DNA of 64,000 bases from JBATTK01 sp049670505 (GCA_049670505.1 JBATTK010000154.1:1-64000), one strand, 5' to 3'; counted from the first letter of the stretch, positions 7,121 through 15,512 are shown. Program-made: numbers and translations. Notes: generated from the sequence alone by a model not told the origin.

Positions 7121-9601
7121 ATGTCCATAATGAATAAGTCTAAGAACAAATTCACCTTAAAAATTATGTTCAGTTATCTCGTGCTGGGATGTTTGGCGCT
7201 GGTAGCCGGATACTTCATCTTATCGGAAATCCGGGTTTTTATATCTACGGAGACAGCCGAGGAAAATGATATAAAACTATTAAAAACGGGATCCTTGCTT
7301 ACCGAACTGTATGAGGCGGAAAGCCTATCCAAACTTGCACTACAGACCAAGACAAAAAAGAATTTTAATGCCTACGCCCAAAAAATAGATTCCGTTCTAA
7401 TAAAAATAGATACGTTAAAACAGCTCACGGAAAGTTCCCATCAAAAAAGCCTGTTGGACAGTGTTCAATCCCTGCTGCGGGAAAAGGTAAACAATGGCAA
7501 TGAATTACGGAATCTTAAAGTTAAGAATGCATCTAGTAGTTCTATTGACGATGCCTTGAAGGAACTCAATAGGATGGAGGCTTCCTTTGGGAAACTTACC
7601 ATTAAGAATTTTAATAAAAATCCCGAAAAACTGGCTCCTTACCAAAGAAAAGTTTTGGAGGATTGGGTCGCCTATTTAAACGAGAATATTCCGGATAATA
7701 GATCGGATATTTCCAACTCTAAAAAGATAGATTCCATCCTTGCAGCTTCCAAGTCTATATTGGATAAGGCCAAACAGAACGATACTAGGACCCAAAGATC
7801 ACTTGCCAGGAAAGAAATGCAGCTTAACCGAAACGATCTGGAACTGTCCCAACAGCTGCGCGGTATCATATCTGCCTTTGAACGGGAGGTGATGGTAAAT
7901 ACCTATAACGACAATCTTAAAAAGCAATCTGCCCTAAGAAGAAGTATCCGTTTGGCCGGATTTGCCGCACTGATGGGATTTATCATCGTAGGAGTTTTTA
8001 CTTTTTTGATAACACGGGACTTTTGGAGGGCACAAACCTATCGTCAGAAACTGGAAAAGGAAAAAAAGTATTCGGAATCCCTTTTAAAAAGTAGGGAACA
8101 ATTAATTTCTACGGTAAGCCATGACCTTCGTACCCCATTGAACACTATTACCGGTTACTCGGAATTAATGGAAAATACAGGGTTATCCGGCAAGCAAGTA
8201 GGATATTTAAAAAATGTGAAATCGGCCTCCCAATATGTGGATAGCCTGGTGAACGACCTATTGGACTTTTCAAAGCTAGAAGCGGGGAAGATCAAGATTG
8301 AAAAAGTTCCTTTCATCCTATCCCATCTTATTACCGAAACTGCTGAAAACCTGCAGGAAATACATCAAAAAAAATCCTTGAAACTCATTTTGGATATTGA
8401 TGGAAGATTGGATAAAGCGGTCATTGGAGACCCGTTCAGAATACGACAAATCCTGACCAACCTTATCAGTAATGCCTATAAGTTTACCCAAGAAGGATTT
8501 ATTAAAATAAATGCAGAGATAAAAAAGGAGGAAAATGGTATCTACACCACCCAAATAGAAGTAGTTGATAGTGGTATCGGAATCAAAAAAGATAAACAAA
8601 AACTCATCTTTAAAGAATTTACCCAAGCCGAGGATAGTACGGAAAAAAAATATGGGGGTTACGGCCTTGGACTGACCATCTCAAAAAAACTTACCACCCT
8701 GTTGGGAGGTTCGATCAGTCTAGAAAGCGAGGAACATAAAGGCAGTTCATTTACGGTAATTCTTCCCTTGGAAATATCGGCAACACCTATTGAAACCCAA
8801 AAAACAATGCCATTACATACAAAAATGGGACTTTCCATCTTAATCTTGGACGATGACCCTTCCATGTTACGATTATTAAAAGAGGTTTGCGAAAGTTTAC
8901 AAATTAAGGCATGGACGTATAGTGATTTTAATACCATAACGGAACATATGGATTTAACCTATGACGTGGTAGTAACGGATATCCAAATGCCCACTGTTAA
9001 CGGATTTGAAGTTTTAGAAAAACTTAAATCCAGAAGATACACGCACTACACGGATCAACCTGTGATTGCCATGACGGGAAGAAAAGATTTGGAACAAAAA
9101 GTTTATGAGGAGGCGGGTTTTACAAAAATTCTTCAAAAACCCTTTACCAAAACCTCTTTTTTTAAGGTATTGGAAAATCTGTTCCCTATGGCGGTCGGAG
9201 AATCCCAAGATCATAGGACCATCCCTCCGCCAAAAAGCACATCATTGCTTTTCAGTTTGGAATTCATTTCTTCTTTCCTAGGGGAAAATACAGAAGCCAT
9301 GGACGAGGTTTTATATACTTTTATAAAAGATACTTCCAATAACGTGGAACAGTTAAAGGGGGCAATGGATATGGAAAATTACAAGGAAATTAATCAAACG
9401 GCACATCGGATGTTACCTATGTTCCGTCAACTTGATGCAGATGAGATTGTTCCTATTTTGGAAGGGTTGGAACAGATTTCCCCAGATGTCCACAAGACCA
9501 AAGAATTAAAACTGACCTTCGCAGATTTAAAAAACAAAATTACTGCGCTAATATTGGCCTTAAAAGCGCATTTAGCTATAAGTCCAAGTTATAATGATTG
9601 A
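7121..9601 (+). CDS. Hybrid sensor histidine kinase with receiver and Hpt-like tail
   Basis: An 826-residue membrane hybrid kinase; the ATG at 7130 is an equally likely start. It has two membrane segments (about 15-33 and 275-297) flanking a helical periplasmic sensor region. These are followed by HisKA (STVSHDLRTPLNTITGYSEL), HATPase (NLISNAYKFT, DSGIGI, GGYGLGLTISKKL), a receiver (LILDDDPSM, phosphoacceptor Asp in VVTDIQMP, Lys in ILQKPF) and a C-terminal helical region with an Hpt-like AHRML. This supports an internal His-Asp-His relay. It converges on, and overlaps by 26 bp, the NtrC-type regulator gene, which is the likely output partner. Confidence 0.95.
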   Translation: MSIMNKSKNKFTLKIMFSYLVLGCLALVAGYFILSEIRVFISTETAEENDIKLLKTGSLLTELYEAESLSKLALQTKTKKNFNAYAQKIDSVLIKIDTLKQLTESSHQKSLLDSVQSLLREKVNNGNELRNLKVKNASSSSIDDALKELNRMEASFGKLTIKNFNKNPEKLAPYQRKVLEDWVAYLNENIPDNRSDISNSKKIDSILAASKSILDKAKQNDTRTQRSLARKEMQLNRNDLELSQQLRGIISAFEREVMVNTYNDNLKKQSALRRSIRLAGFAALMGFIIVGVFTFLITRDFWRAQTYRQKLEKEKKYSESLLKSREQLISTVSHDLRTPLNTITGYSELMENTGLSGKQVGYLKNVKSASQYVDSLVNDLLDFSKLEAGKIKIEKVPFILSHLITETAENLQEIHQKKSLKLILDIDGRLDKAVIGDPFRIRQILTNLISNAYKFTQEGFIKINAEIKKEENGIYTTQIEVVDSGIGIKKDKQKLIFKEFTQAEDSTEKKYGGYGLGLTISKKLTTLLGGSISLESEEHKGSSFTVILPLEISATPIETQKTMPLHTKMGLSILILDDDPSMLRLLKEVCESLQIKAWTYSDFNTITEHMDLTYDVVVTDIQMPTVNGFEVLEKLKSRRYTHYTDQPVIAMTGRKDLEQKVYEEAGFTKILQKPFTKTSFFKVLENLFPMAVGESQDHRTIPPPKSTSLLFSLEFISSFLGENTEAMDEVLYTFIKDTSNNVEQLKGAMDMENYKEINQTAHRMLPMFRQLDADEIVPILEGLEQISPDVHKTKELKLTFADLKNKITALILALKAHLAISPSYND

Positions 9602-10907
9602 TTTTATTATAAAGGGTTTTCCGGGTAACCTGCAATAGCTTAGCAGCTTTTGATTTGTTGAAATTTGTTTTTTTTAAGGCCTTTATTATTTGGTCTTTTT
9701 CGTATGTTTCTTTGGAAAAGTTATCTCCCGCTACGCTCCTATCGTTAGTCTTCATCACTTCTTTGGGCAAAGCTTCTACTTCTATATAGTCTCCTGCCGT
9801 CAATAGGACGGCCCTTTTAATTATATTTTGGAGTTCCCTTAAATTGCCCGGCCAATGATACTGCTGAAAAGCCGTTATAACGGTATCCGAAAAACCCAGA
9901 ACATTTTTATCCAAAATTTCGTTAGCTCGCTGTAAAAAATAATCCGCGAACAAGAGCAAATCCTCAAATCTGTCTTCCAAAGATGGTATTTCTATGGAAA
10001 ACTCGTTCAACCTATGGTATAAATCTTCACGAAATGTTCCTTTTTCCACAGCCATCGTTAAGTCTTCATTGGTTGCTGTAATAATACGAACATCTACTTT
10101 TATCTCCTTGTTACTACCTACTTTCTTTATTTTTCTTTCTTGTAAGGCCCGGAGCAACTGTACCTGATTTTCATAAGATAGATTCCCAATTTCATCCAGG
10201 AACAAAGTGCCTTCGTTAGCAGCCTCAAAATGACCTATTTTATCTTCTACGGCACCGGTAAAACTCCCTTTTATGTGTCCAAAAAACTCGCTTGTTGCAA
10301 TCTCCTTGGGTATAGCCCCACAATCTACCGCAATAAAACTAGAATCCCTTCTCTTACTATTATCATGTATGGCCTTTGCCGTAACTTCCTTGCCCGTGCC
10401 ACTCTCTCCGGAGATCAAAACGGACATATTCGTAGGTGCCACTAGTTTAATATATTCATTTAGTTTTTTGGAAGCTTCGCTAATTCCTCTAATTACGGCT
10501 ATTTGGGAAGTTTTTTTATGCTCCTTTTTTTCTGAAACGGCTATTGTTTTTGTCTTAAGGGCATTGCCAATGACCATCACGATCTCCTCCGGGGTAAAGG
10601 GCTTGGAGATATAATCATACGCACCTCTTTTCATTGCTGTGACCGCGGTACCTACCTCGGCATAGCCCGTCATCACGATAACGGGCATCTTAGAATTGCT
10701 TTCTTTGATATCGGACAGCAATTGAATGCCATCATAATTGGGTAATCTAAGATCGGTCAACACCAAATCAAAAGTATGCTCTTCAATTTTTGTCTTTGCA
10801 TCGGATGCAGTAAAGCTGGTTTGTACCTCGTAGCCTTGCTTGGTCAAAAACTTTTGCAGCATTTGACAAAAGGCGGCATCGTCCTCAATAATTAGGATTT
10901 TGGGCAT
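9576..10907 (-). CDS. Sigma-54-dependent response regulator, NtrC family
   Basis: A 443-residue cytoplasmic activator. It has a receiver (IIEDDA, phosphoacceptor Asp in LVLTDLRLP near residue 52, Lys in YISKPF), then a sigma-54 AAA+ domain with Walker A GESGTGKE and the sigma-54 contact loop GSFTGA (a common variant of GAFTGA). It also has LFLDEIG and an arginine-finger region, and ends in a Fis-type HTH (NKSKAAKLLQVTRKTLYNKI). The convergent overlap with the hybrid kinase and the Hpt-like end of that kinase suggest they form one phosphorelay. The secreted PepSY-like genes upstream are candidate targets by position only. Confidence 0.96.
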   Translation of the reverse strand: MPKILIIEDDAAFCQMLQKFLTKQGYEVQTSFTASDAKTKIEEHTFDLVLTDLRLPNYDGIQLLSDIKESNSKMPVIVMTGYAEVGTAVTAMKRGAYDYISKPFTPEEIVMVIGNALKTKTIAVSEKKEHKKTSQIAVIRGISEASKKLNEYIKLVAPTNMSVLISGESGTGKEVTAKAIHDNSKRRDSSFIAVDCGAIPKEIATSEFFGHIKGSFTGAVEDKIGHFEAANEGTLFLDEIGNLSYENQVQLLRALQERKIKKVGSNKEIKVDVRIITATNEDLTMAVEKGTFREDLYHRLNEFSIEIPSLEDRFEDLLLFADYFLQRANEILDKNVLGFSDTVITAFQQYHWPGNLRELQNIIKRAVLLTAGDYIEVEALPKEVMKTNDRSVAGDNFSKETYEKDQIIKALKKTNFNKSKAAKLLQVTRKTLYNKINHYNLDL

Positions 10908-11077
10908 AAAAAATATCGTATTTATAGATATGTACGTAAAAATAACCCAAGAAAGCCGCCAATTTTTTTAAAATTATCATAAATCTAGGAAAAGGGCCGT
11001 CTTCTGTTCTTATTTTCAATGCCCATAAAATAGTGGCTCCCATACAACTTTTAACCCTTTTGCCATAAACTAAAAAA

Positions 11078-11092
11078 CCCTGCCTGGCAGGG
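11078..11092 (-). terminator. Orphan terminator-like hairpin
   Basis: CCCTGCC/GGCAGGG stem with a one-base centre, followed on the minus strand by TTTTTTAG. It lies about 135 bp beyond the terminator of the preceding PepSY-like gene with no ORF between, so it is either a second-chance terminator or the end of a short unannotated transcript. Confidence 0.45.
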
Positions 11093-11225
11093 ATATATAG
11101 GAAGTTATTTTATAAAAGAATACTAAAACTGGGTAGCGGATTGGGATTGATTTGAAAAGATTCCGACGATAAACGTTGTGATTAATTCAACCGCCTGTTT
11201 TAGCAAAACAGGGTTTTATTAAAAA

Positions 11226-11255
11226 GAAAGGGGTTGTATATATACAACCCCTTTC
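11226..11255 (-). terminator. Rho-independent terminator after the first PepSY-like gene
   Basis: A perfect 30-bp palindrome, arms GAAAGGGGTTGTA and its complement, followed on the minus strand by TTTTT. It lies about 45 bp after the stop codon of the 11298-11600 gene. Confidence 0.85.
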
Positions 11256-11297
11256 TAACCAAACCAACTTGATACAAAACAAATAACTCAAGTTAAA

Positions 11298-11600
11298 TTA
11301 TTGCTCTATCCAATTACCTTCTTCGTCAGCATATAAAGTACCAGATGTACCGTCTTCCAAGGATACTTCTAATTTATATTGCTTAGCTTCGTTTACATAT
11401 GCTTTTCCAATAGTAGCAGTAGGATAGTTCTTTGCCACTGCTGCAGTAACCGCTTCAGGTAATTCAGCGACTGCAATCTCCGCATAATCGTCCTGAGCTG
11501 CTACAACTTCCGTTGCATCCGCTTGTGCTTCCTCTGCATCTTGAGCAAACGCTGTTAAACCTACTAGTGAAAATGCTGCTGCAAAAATTAATTTTTTCAT
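11298..11600 (-). CDS. Secreted PepSY-like protein
   Basis: A 100-residue protein with a clear signal peptide (MKKLIFAAAFSLVGLTAFAQ) and one PepSY-like/BLIP-like domain: LPEAVTAAVAKNYPTATIGKA, then YKLEVSLEDG and a C-terminal YADEEGNWIEQ. Such domains are exported and are thought to bind peptides or modulate other proteins; the target here is unknown. It is a paralogue of the 97-residue protein encoded just upstream (11890-12183), with shared EIAVEELP-type and AYVNE-QYKLEV segments. It has its own terminator, so the two look separately transcribed. Confidence 0.85.
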   Translation of the reverse strand: MKKLIFAAAFSLVGLTAFAQDAEEAQADATEVVAAQDDYAEIAVAELPEAVTAAVAKNYPTATIGKAYVNEAKQYKLEVSLEDGTSGTLYADEEGNWIEQ

Positions 11601-11802
11601 GATTCTTATTTTATTTGAATATTAAACTTGCTTTACTTATTGAAAATATGGTACCATTATTCAAAAATCATTAAAATTATTTTTAAGTATTTGATTGTCA
11701 GGTATATAAATAAAAATAAGGTTTTAACGGACTGTGTAATTTTGTATACCTTCTTTTAATTATGTATAATAATGTATACATTTCCCTGTCTCCTCGGTAC
11801 AT

Positions 11803-11836
11803 AAAAAAAAGCCCCGAATGTAACAACAGGGCTTTT
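11803..11836 (-). terminator. Rho-independent terminator after the second PepSY-like gene
   Basis: On the minus strand AAAGCCC, a 14-nt loop, GGGCTTT and a run of T residues. It lies about 55 bp after the stop of the 11890-12183 gene. Confidence 0.8.
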
Positions 11837-11889
11837 AACAAACTAACCAAAAACTAATAACTCTATAAATAATAATAAACGCTTACATT

Positions 11890-12183
11890 TTATAACCAGT
11901 TGCCCTCGGCATCTGCCATTAATTCTGCGGCGGAACCATCTTCCTTGGTAACCTCTAATTTGTATTGTGCCTCTCCGTTTACATATGCTTTATTAATGGT
12001 AGCACCAGGATGATCCGTTGCCAATGCCTCTGTTATGGGGGCAGGCAGTTCTTCAATAGCTATTTCCGTAAAGTCCTGTGCCATTATTACTTCCATGATA
12101 CCATCGTGGAAAATTGGAGTGTTGGCCGAAATTGCTGTTAAACTTCCTAAGGCCAAGGCTGTTGCAAAAACTAATTTTTTCAT
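11890..12183 (-). CDS. Secreted PepSY-like protein (paralogue)
   Basis: A 97-residue protein. I chose the ATG at 12183 because it opens a normal signal peptide (MKKLVFATALALGSLTAISA); the longer frame adds 35 residues that do not look coding. The mature part has one PepSY-like domain: FTEIAIEELPAPITEALATDHPGATINKA, then YKLEVTKEDGS and a C-terminal ADAEGNWL. It is closely similar to its downstream neighbour, indicating tandem duplication. Function is unknown; position next to an NtrC-type system hints at an envelope response. Confidence 0.82.
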   Translation of the reverse strand: MKKLVFATALALGSLTAISANTPIFHDGIMEVIMAQDFTEIAIEELPAPITEALATDHPGATINKAYVNGEAQYKLEVTKEDGSAAELMADAEGNWL

Positions 12184-12386
12184 CTTATTGTCTGTTTTAA
12201 TTATACATGTGTTTACCCTTATCCTTAGAGGAAAAACAATGCCAACAAGATGGGTAGACAAAAAAAGAACATAACTATTTGAAAACAAAATAGATACAGC
12301 TACGTTATGTTAATTTATGAACTGTATAAAGCTGTGTAAAAAAACAAGTAAGTGTGTAAGATTTATACACATTTTGAAATATGATC
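12184..12386. other. Intergenic stretch between the PepSY-like gene and the MITE
   Basis: AT-rich sequence that should carry the promoter of the PepSY-like gene at 12183. I see no ORF, no clear TAnnTTTG box and no strong hairpin in it. With the adjoining MITE it makes up the gene-free region 12184-12562. Confidence 0.5.
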
Positions 12387-12393
12387 TTATTTA
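12387..12393. repeat. Left target-site duplication of the MITE
   Basis: TTATTTA, directly repeated at 12576-12582 on the far side of the element. Confidence 0.85.
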
Positions 12394-12575
12394 GAGACTG
12401 TTTTGAAATATGTGATTAGAGTTTTTATGGGTCATTTTTGATGATTATGAGGCATAAATTTTTAAGCATAGCCCTAGCTACGGTTCAAAATTTTAACAAA
12501 ATAAGGTATAAAAAGGAGCATACCCGACTGCCGGACGGGCAGGAAAAAATAATCGGCATATTTCAAAACAGTCTC
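12394..12575. mobile_element. MITE-like element with 19-bp terminal inverted repeats and 7-bp target duplication
   Basis: A 182-bp element. The left end GAGACTGTTTTGAAATATG (12394-12412) is the exact reverse complement of the right end (12557-12575). It is flanked on both sides by TTATTTA (12387-12393 and 12576-12582), a perfect 7-bp target-site duplication. It has no ORF for a transposase, so it is non-autonomous. The interior holds a small hairpin (CTGCC/GGCAG) near 12530. The right end runs into the 3' end of the DUF4301 gene and supplies its last codons and stop. No parental insertion sequence is in the window. Confidence 0.88.
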
Positions 12576-14116
12576 TTATTTACCTGATGGGTCGGTTTCA
12601 ATAGATCATTTACGGTCTTAACTGGGTTAAAGGTAATTAAGGGTACCTCTACAAAAATAGTATTCCAATAAGCCATTGCCCCATTCCATAGACCAGGCAG
12701 TTCCAATGCTTTGAGTTCTTTTCCTTCTTTGGTTTTCTTAGTAATAAAACCTTGCTTGGGGTCTACAAAATTCAATAAATTATATTTTTCACCTTTGTAA
12801 TTCCGTACTCCACAAACTAAATCTACCGGATTGAAATGTGTTGAGTTTTTTAAAATATCCCTTTGCTTTTCGTTGGACATATCTACTTGCGCGGATTCAA
12901 TAATCTGTAAGGAGATATGGTCGTTCCTGTCCCTGACCCAAAAGGGACCCCCGCCAGGCTCTCCCTCGTTTTTTACCATGCCACAGATGCGGATGGGCCT
13001 ATTGATCTTATCCTTAAGAATCGCTATCTGCTCTCCAATGCTAAAGCTGGAAAAATTCTCCGAGAACCGCACATTCAACTTATCTTCCAAGAAAAGCTTC
13101 ATATGGTTAAGCTCTTCTGCCGTCATATTGTTCTTGTCCAATAGGTCCGCATACCTAAACACCTCATCTTGTATTTTTAATAGTAACCCGGCAAGAAGCT
13201 TTTTGCTATCCGCAACTTTATCCACAAATTCCGGGACCACCACATTATCTATATTCTTAATAAAGATAATATCGGCGTCCTGCTCATTAAGATTTTCTAT
13301 CAACGCGCCGTGTCCCCCGGGCCTAAATAACAAAGTACCCTCCTCATTTCTAAAGGGTAGGTTTTCCATGGTTACCGCAATGGTATCGGTAGCAGGTTTT
13401 TGATAGGAATATCCCAAGGTATAGGATACATTGGTGGCACTGGAAACACGTTCTTTAACCGATTCAAACGCTAGTTTGAACATGGCACTGTGCTGTTCGG
13501 ATATCGTAAAATGCAAATGGGCAACACCATTTCCCTGGGCATATAGGGCAGCTTCCTTTAAGTGCTCTTCAAAAGGGGTGGCCGCATACCCCACGTACCG
13601 ATGAAAGGGCAAAAGCCCTTTTGGATAAAAACCATAATTCAGTCCGTCCTCCAGTAGCATTTCCTTTACAAAAAGATAACGCTCTTCATCTTCGGAGACG
13701 GTTTTTCCGGAAATCTTTGTCATGACATCCTCATAAAAAGGGAATTCCTTGAGATGATCAAAAAAAGTCGCAATATCCTTATCCCCGGTTCTTTCCAAAT
13801 AGGTTTTCAAATCTTCTTTTTTCGGTTCAAAAGTCTCCAGAAAATTGAAAAGGGCTTTGAACATCCTTGAAGCCGCCCCGGATGCAGGAACAAATTTCAA
13901 CAATGATAAATCGCTTTTGGCATTGTCAAAATTCTGTATCAACCGTTTTTCCTCATCGGAAGAGAATTTTGAAATTCCTTTGGATACTACAGCGGCATTT
14001 TCCAAACGGACAAAGGGAATTCCTTCTTTAAAAGTTTCCAATTGATCCAGTACCTTGTTTTCCGCTATGCCCTTTTTTGAAAGCTGTAACAAATCGTTCT
14101 CCGAAAAATCACTCAT
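12563..14116 (-). CDS. DUF4301 family protein (3' end altered by a MITE)
   Basis: A 517-residue cytoplasmic protein of the DUF4301 family, conserved in Bacteroidetes. It has LKFVPASGAASRMFKALF near residue 75, FRPGGHGALIENLNEQDADIIFIKNIDNVV near residue 265, and AYWNTIFVEVPLITFNPVKTVNDLL near the end. The middle segment looks like a nucleotidyltransferase-type fold, but no reaction is established. The last four codons (KRLF) and the stop lie inside the MITE terminal repeat, so the native C-terminus has been replaced or trimmed. Its start overlaps the end of the NadR-type kinase gene by 8 bp, so they form one operon. Confidence 0.9.
   Translation of the reverse strand: MSDFSENDLLQLSKKGIAENKVLDQLETFKEGIPFVRLENAAVVSKGISKFSSDEEKRLIQNFDNAKSDLSLLKFVPASGAASRMFKALFNFLETFEPKKEDLKTYLERTGDKDIATFFDHLKEFPFYEDVMTKISGKTVSEDEERYLFVKEMLLEDGLNYGFYPKGLLPFHRYVGYAATPFEEHLKEAALYAQGNGVAHLHFTISEQHSAMFKLAFESVKERVSSATNVSYTLGYSYQKPATDTIAVTMENLPFRNEEGTLLFRPGGHGALIENLNEQDADIIFIKNIDNVVVPEFVDKVADSKKLLAGLLLKIQDEVFRYADLLDKNNMTAEELNHMKLFLEDKLNVRFSENFSSFSIGEQIAILKDKINRPIRICGMVKNEGEPGGGPFWVRDRNDHISLQIIESAQVDMSNEKQRDILKNSTHFNPVDLVCGVRNYKGEKYNLLNFVDPKQGFITKKTKEGKELKALELPGLWNGAMAYWNTIFVEVPLITFNPVKTVNDLLKPTHQVNKRLF
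12576..12582. repeat. Right target-site duplication of the MITE
   Basis: TTATTTA, the second copy. It lies inside the end of the DUF4301 reading frame, showing that the element inserted at or near the original 3' end of that gene. Confidence 0.85.
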
Positions 14117-14675
14117 TTTTAAGTAGTTTATCTATATGGGTTATTGCTGTGCGTAGTCTAGTGGATTTCTTTCCCTTCAAAATAACGAAATTCTTGTTAT
14201 ATTTCTCCAAAGTCTCTTTGAAATACGCAAACATACGTTCTCTTTCATTAGGTTTATCCCTTAAGTCATCCGCTTCCCATGGAATATCTATATAGGTCAA
14301 AAGATAGAGGTCATAGCTATTCTCCAAGGCATATTTCTCCAAAACAGCATCGCAATAGCCCACGTAATACGCTTCCGAATAGACTTTGGTCTCAAGCAAG
14401 TCCGTATCACAGATTAAAATTTCAGTCGCTTTTCGGGTCAACTCGTTTTCCAAACGCATCTGACCCTCCGCTATGGGCAATAAATCTTTGGGTTCGCAGG
14501 TTTTTCGCTCATTGTTCCATTTGTTTTGGAGATACTCCCTGGCATATTCCGGCACCCAAACGGTGTTGTAATGTCTCGCCAATTGCTCAGAAAGTGTTGT
14601 CTTGCCCGAAGATTCGGGGCCAAAAAGCACTACCTTAACAAGGTTTGAGGGTTCTTGCTTAAACTTTTCTTCCAT
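14109..14675 (-). CDS. NadR-type nucleoside kinase (ribosylnicotinamide kinase-like P-loop ATPase)
   Basis: A 188-residue cytoplasmic P-loop kinase matching the C-terminal domain of NadR. Walker A is GPESSGKTT (19-27), followed by VWVPEYAREYL; the segment YDLYLLTYIDIPWEADDLRD is typical of ribosylnicotinamide kinases. The NadR N-terminal regulator and NMN adenylyltransferase domains are absent. Overlap of its start with the PnuC-type transporter gene (46 bp) supports trapping of the imported vitamin by phosphorylation. The substrate is nicotinamide riboside by family, but thiamine is possible because the operon begins with a thiamine-binding-type protein. Confidence 0.88.
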   Translation of the reverse strand: MEEKFKQEPSNLVKVVLFGPESSGKTTLSEQLARHYNTVWVPEYAREYLQNKWNNERKTCEPKDLLPIAEGQMRLENELTRKATEILICDTDLLETKVYSEAYYVGYCDAVLEKYALENSYDLYLLTYIDIPWEADDLRDKPNERERMFAYFKETLEKYNKNFVILKGKKSTRLRTAITHIDKLLKNE

Positions 14676-15268
14676 GCATTATATCCTTGAATCGCCAAGA
14701 TCGTGAAAATAAAATATTGTAAAGATAGTATACCCCAGCCCCTATATGCATATAAGGGAACTGTAATCATATCGGCAATTATCCATAATGTCCAATTCTC
14801 CAGTTTTTTGGTCGCCATATACCACATTCCCGTAAAAAAAAGCCCTGAAGTAAAAATATCTATATAATTTGATGTTTCTATGGCTACGTCAAACCATCTA
14901 TAAACCCCATAAGTAATTAGCATAGTAAGCACAAAAAGACCAAATCCTATATATTTTTCGCTAGTATTGGTTCTTGAAATCCGAACAATTTTTTTATGGT
15001 CTTTGGTCCTTGCCCAATTCCACCATCCATAAATACTCATTATGGAAAAATAAAAGTTCATCATCATGTCTCCCAAAAGTTCATCCCTAAATAATAGATA
15101 AACTGTAATTACCGTAGCTACCAAGCCACTTGGATAGACTAAAATACTTTCCTTTTTAGCGTACCATACACTTAAAATACCGGTTACAAAAACTATTGAT
15201 TCAAGAACGATGATATAAACTTCCTTGTTCCTGTAGGAGTCCAGGAAAAAATCAAAAATGGGGTTCAT
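14630..15268 (-). CDS. PnuC-family vitamin transporter (nicotinamide riboside or thiamine)
   Basis: A 212-residue inner-membrane protein with about seven hydrophobic helices. It has the family segment SIYGWWNWAR near residue 80 and a late segment W-TLWIIADMITVPLYAYRG. PnuC-type transporters move unphosphorylated vitamins by facilitated diffusion, with trapping by a cytosolic kinase. Relatives include PnuC (nicotinamide riboside), PnuT (thiamine) and PnuX (riboflavin). The adjacent NadR-type kinase argues for nicotinamide riboside; the adjacent YkoF-type protein argues for thiamine. I leave the gene symbol empty for that reason. Confidence 0.9.
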   Translation of the reverse strand: MNPIFDFFLDSYRNKEVYIIVLESIVFVTGILSVWYAKKESILVYPSGLVATVITVYLLFRDELLGDMMMNFYFSIMSIYGWWNWARTKDHKKIVRISRTNTSEKYIGFGLFVLTMLITYGVYRWFDVAIETSNYIDIFTSGLFFTGMWYMATKKLENWTLWIIADMITVPLYAYRGWGILSLQYFIFTILAIQGYNAWKKSLSKNPQTLLR

Positions 15269-15512
15269 AATCGCTTCGATCCGTTTTTACTATTTTCATA
15301 TATAGCAACCCATTATCCATAAGCTCAAAAGCTTCCTTGATTTCCATATTTAGAACTTTCATTACTTCGTCATATTCCCCATAGACTTGGGTGCTTAATG
15401 GATTTTCCAATACGGTAAGCCCGGACGCACGAAGTTTTTTTATGAAATTGATAATGCGGTCCTCAAAAGTATCCTGAAGTGGTGTTAAAGTAAGTTCAAC
15501 AGATATGTTCAT
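15252..15512 (-). CDS. Thiamine-binding/YkoF-type small protein
   Basis: An 86-residue protein of the Thiamine_BP (MTH1187/YkoF-like, formerly DUF77) family: an alternating beta-alpha-beta ferredoxin-like fold with ISVELTLTPLQDTFEDRIINFIKKL, then GLTVLENPLSTQVYGEYDEV. Members bind thiamine or its pyrimidine part in the cases studied. It is the first gene of an operon with the PnuC-type transporter (17-bp overlap), the NadR-type kinase and DUF4301. Its start codon is preceded by six copies of a 7-bp repeat that occupy the place of the ribosome-binding region. Confidence 0.75.
   Translation of the reverse strand: MNISVELTLTPLQDTFEDRIINFIKKLRASGLTVLENPLSTQVYGEYDEVMKVLNMEIKEAFELMDNGLLYMKIVKTDRSDYEPHF

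Larger units (their letters stand above)
10908..11297. other. Gene-free stretch with terminator-like hairpins
   Basis: I see no ORF worth calling here. It holds three hairpins: 11078-11092 (CCCTGCCTGGCAGGG, followed on the minus strand by a T run), 11194-11212 (CCTGTTTT/AAAACAGG, with a short T-rich tail on the plus strand), and the strong terminator at 11226-11255. The remainder is AT-rich and should contain the regulator gene's promoter close to 10908. Confidence 0.6.

Noticed and set aside
12184..12260. Sigma-54-like promoter (TTGGCAT-N-TTCC) before the PepSY-like gene
   Set aside because: The -12 element lacks the GC dinucleotide, and the matching stretch before the paralogue is also imperfect. 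Not strong enough to list.
12831..13403. 190-residue plus-strand ORF inside the DUF4301 gene
   Set aside because: It is an antisense shadow of a well-supported coding region, with composition typical of reverse-frame reading.
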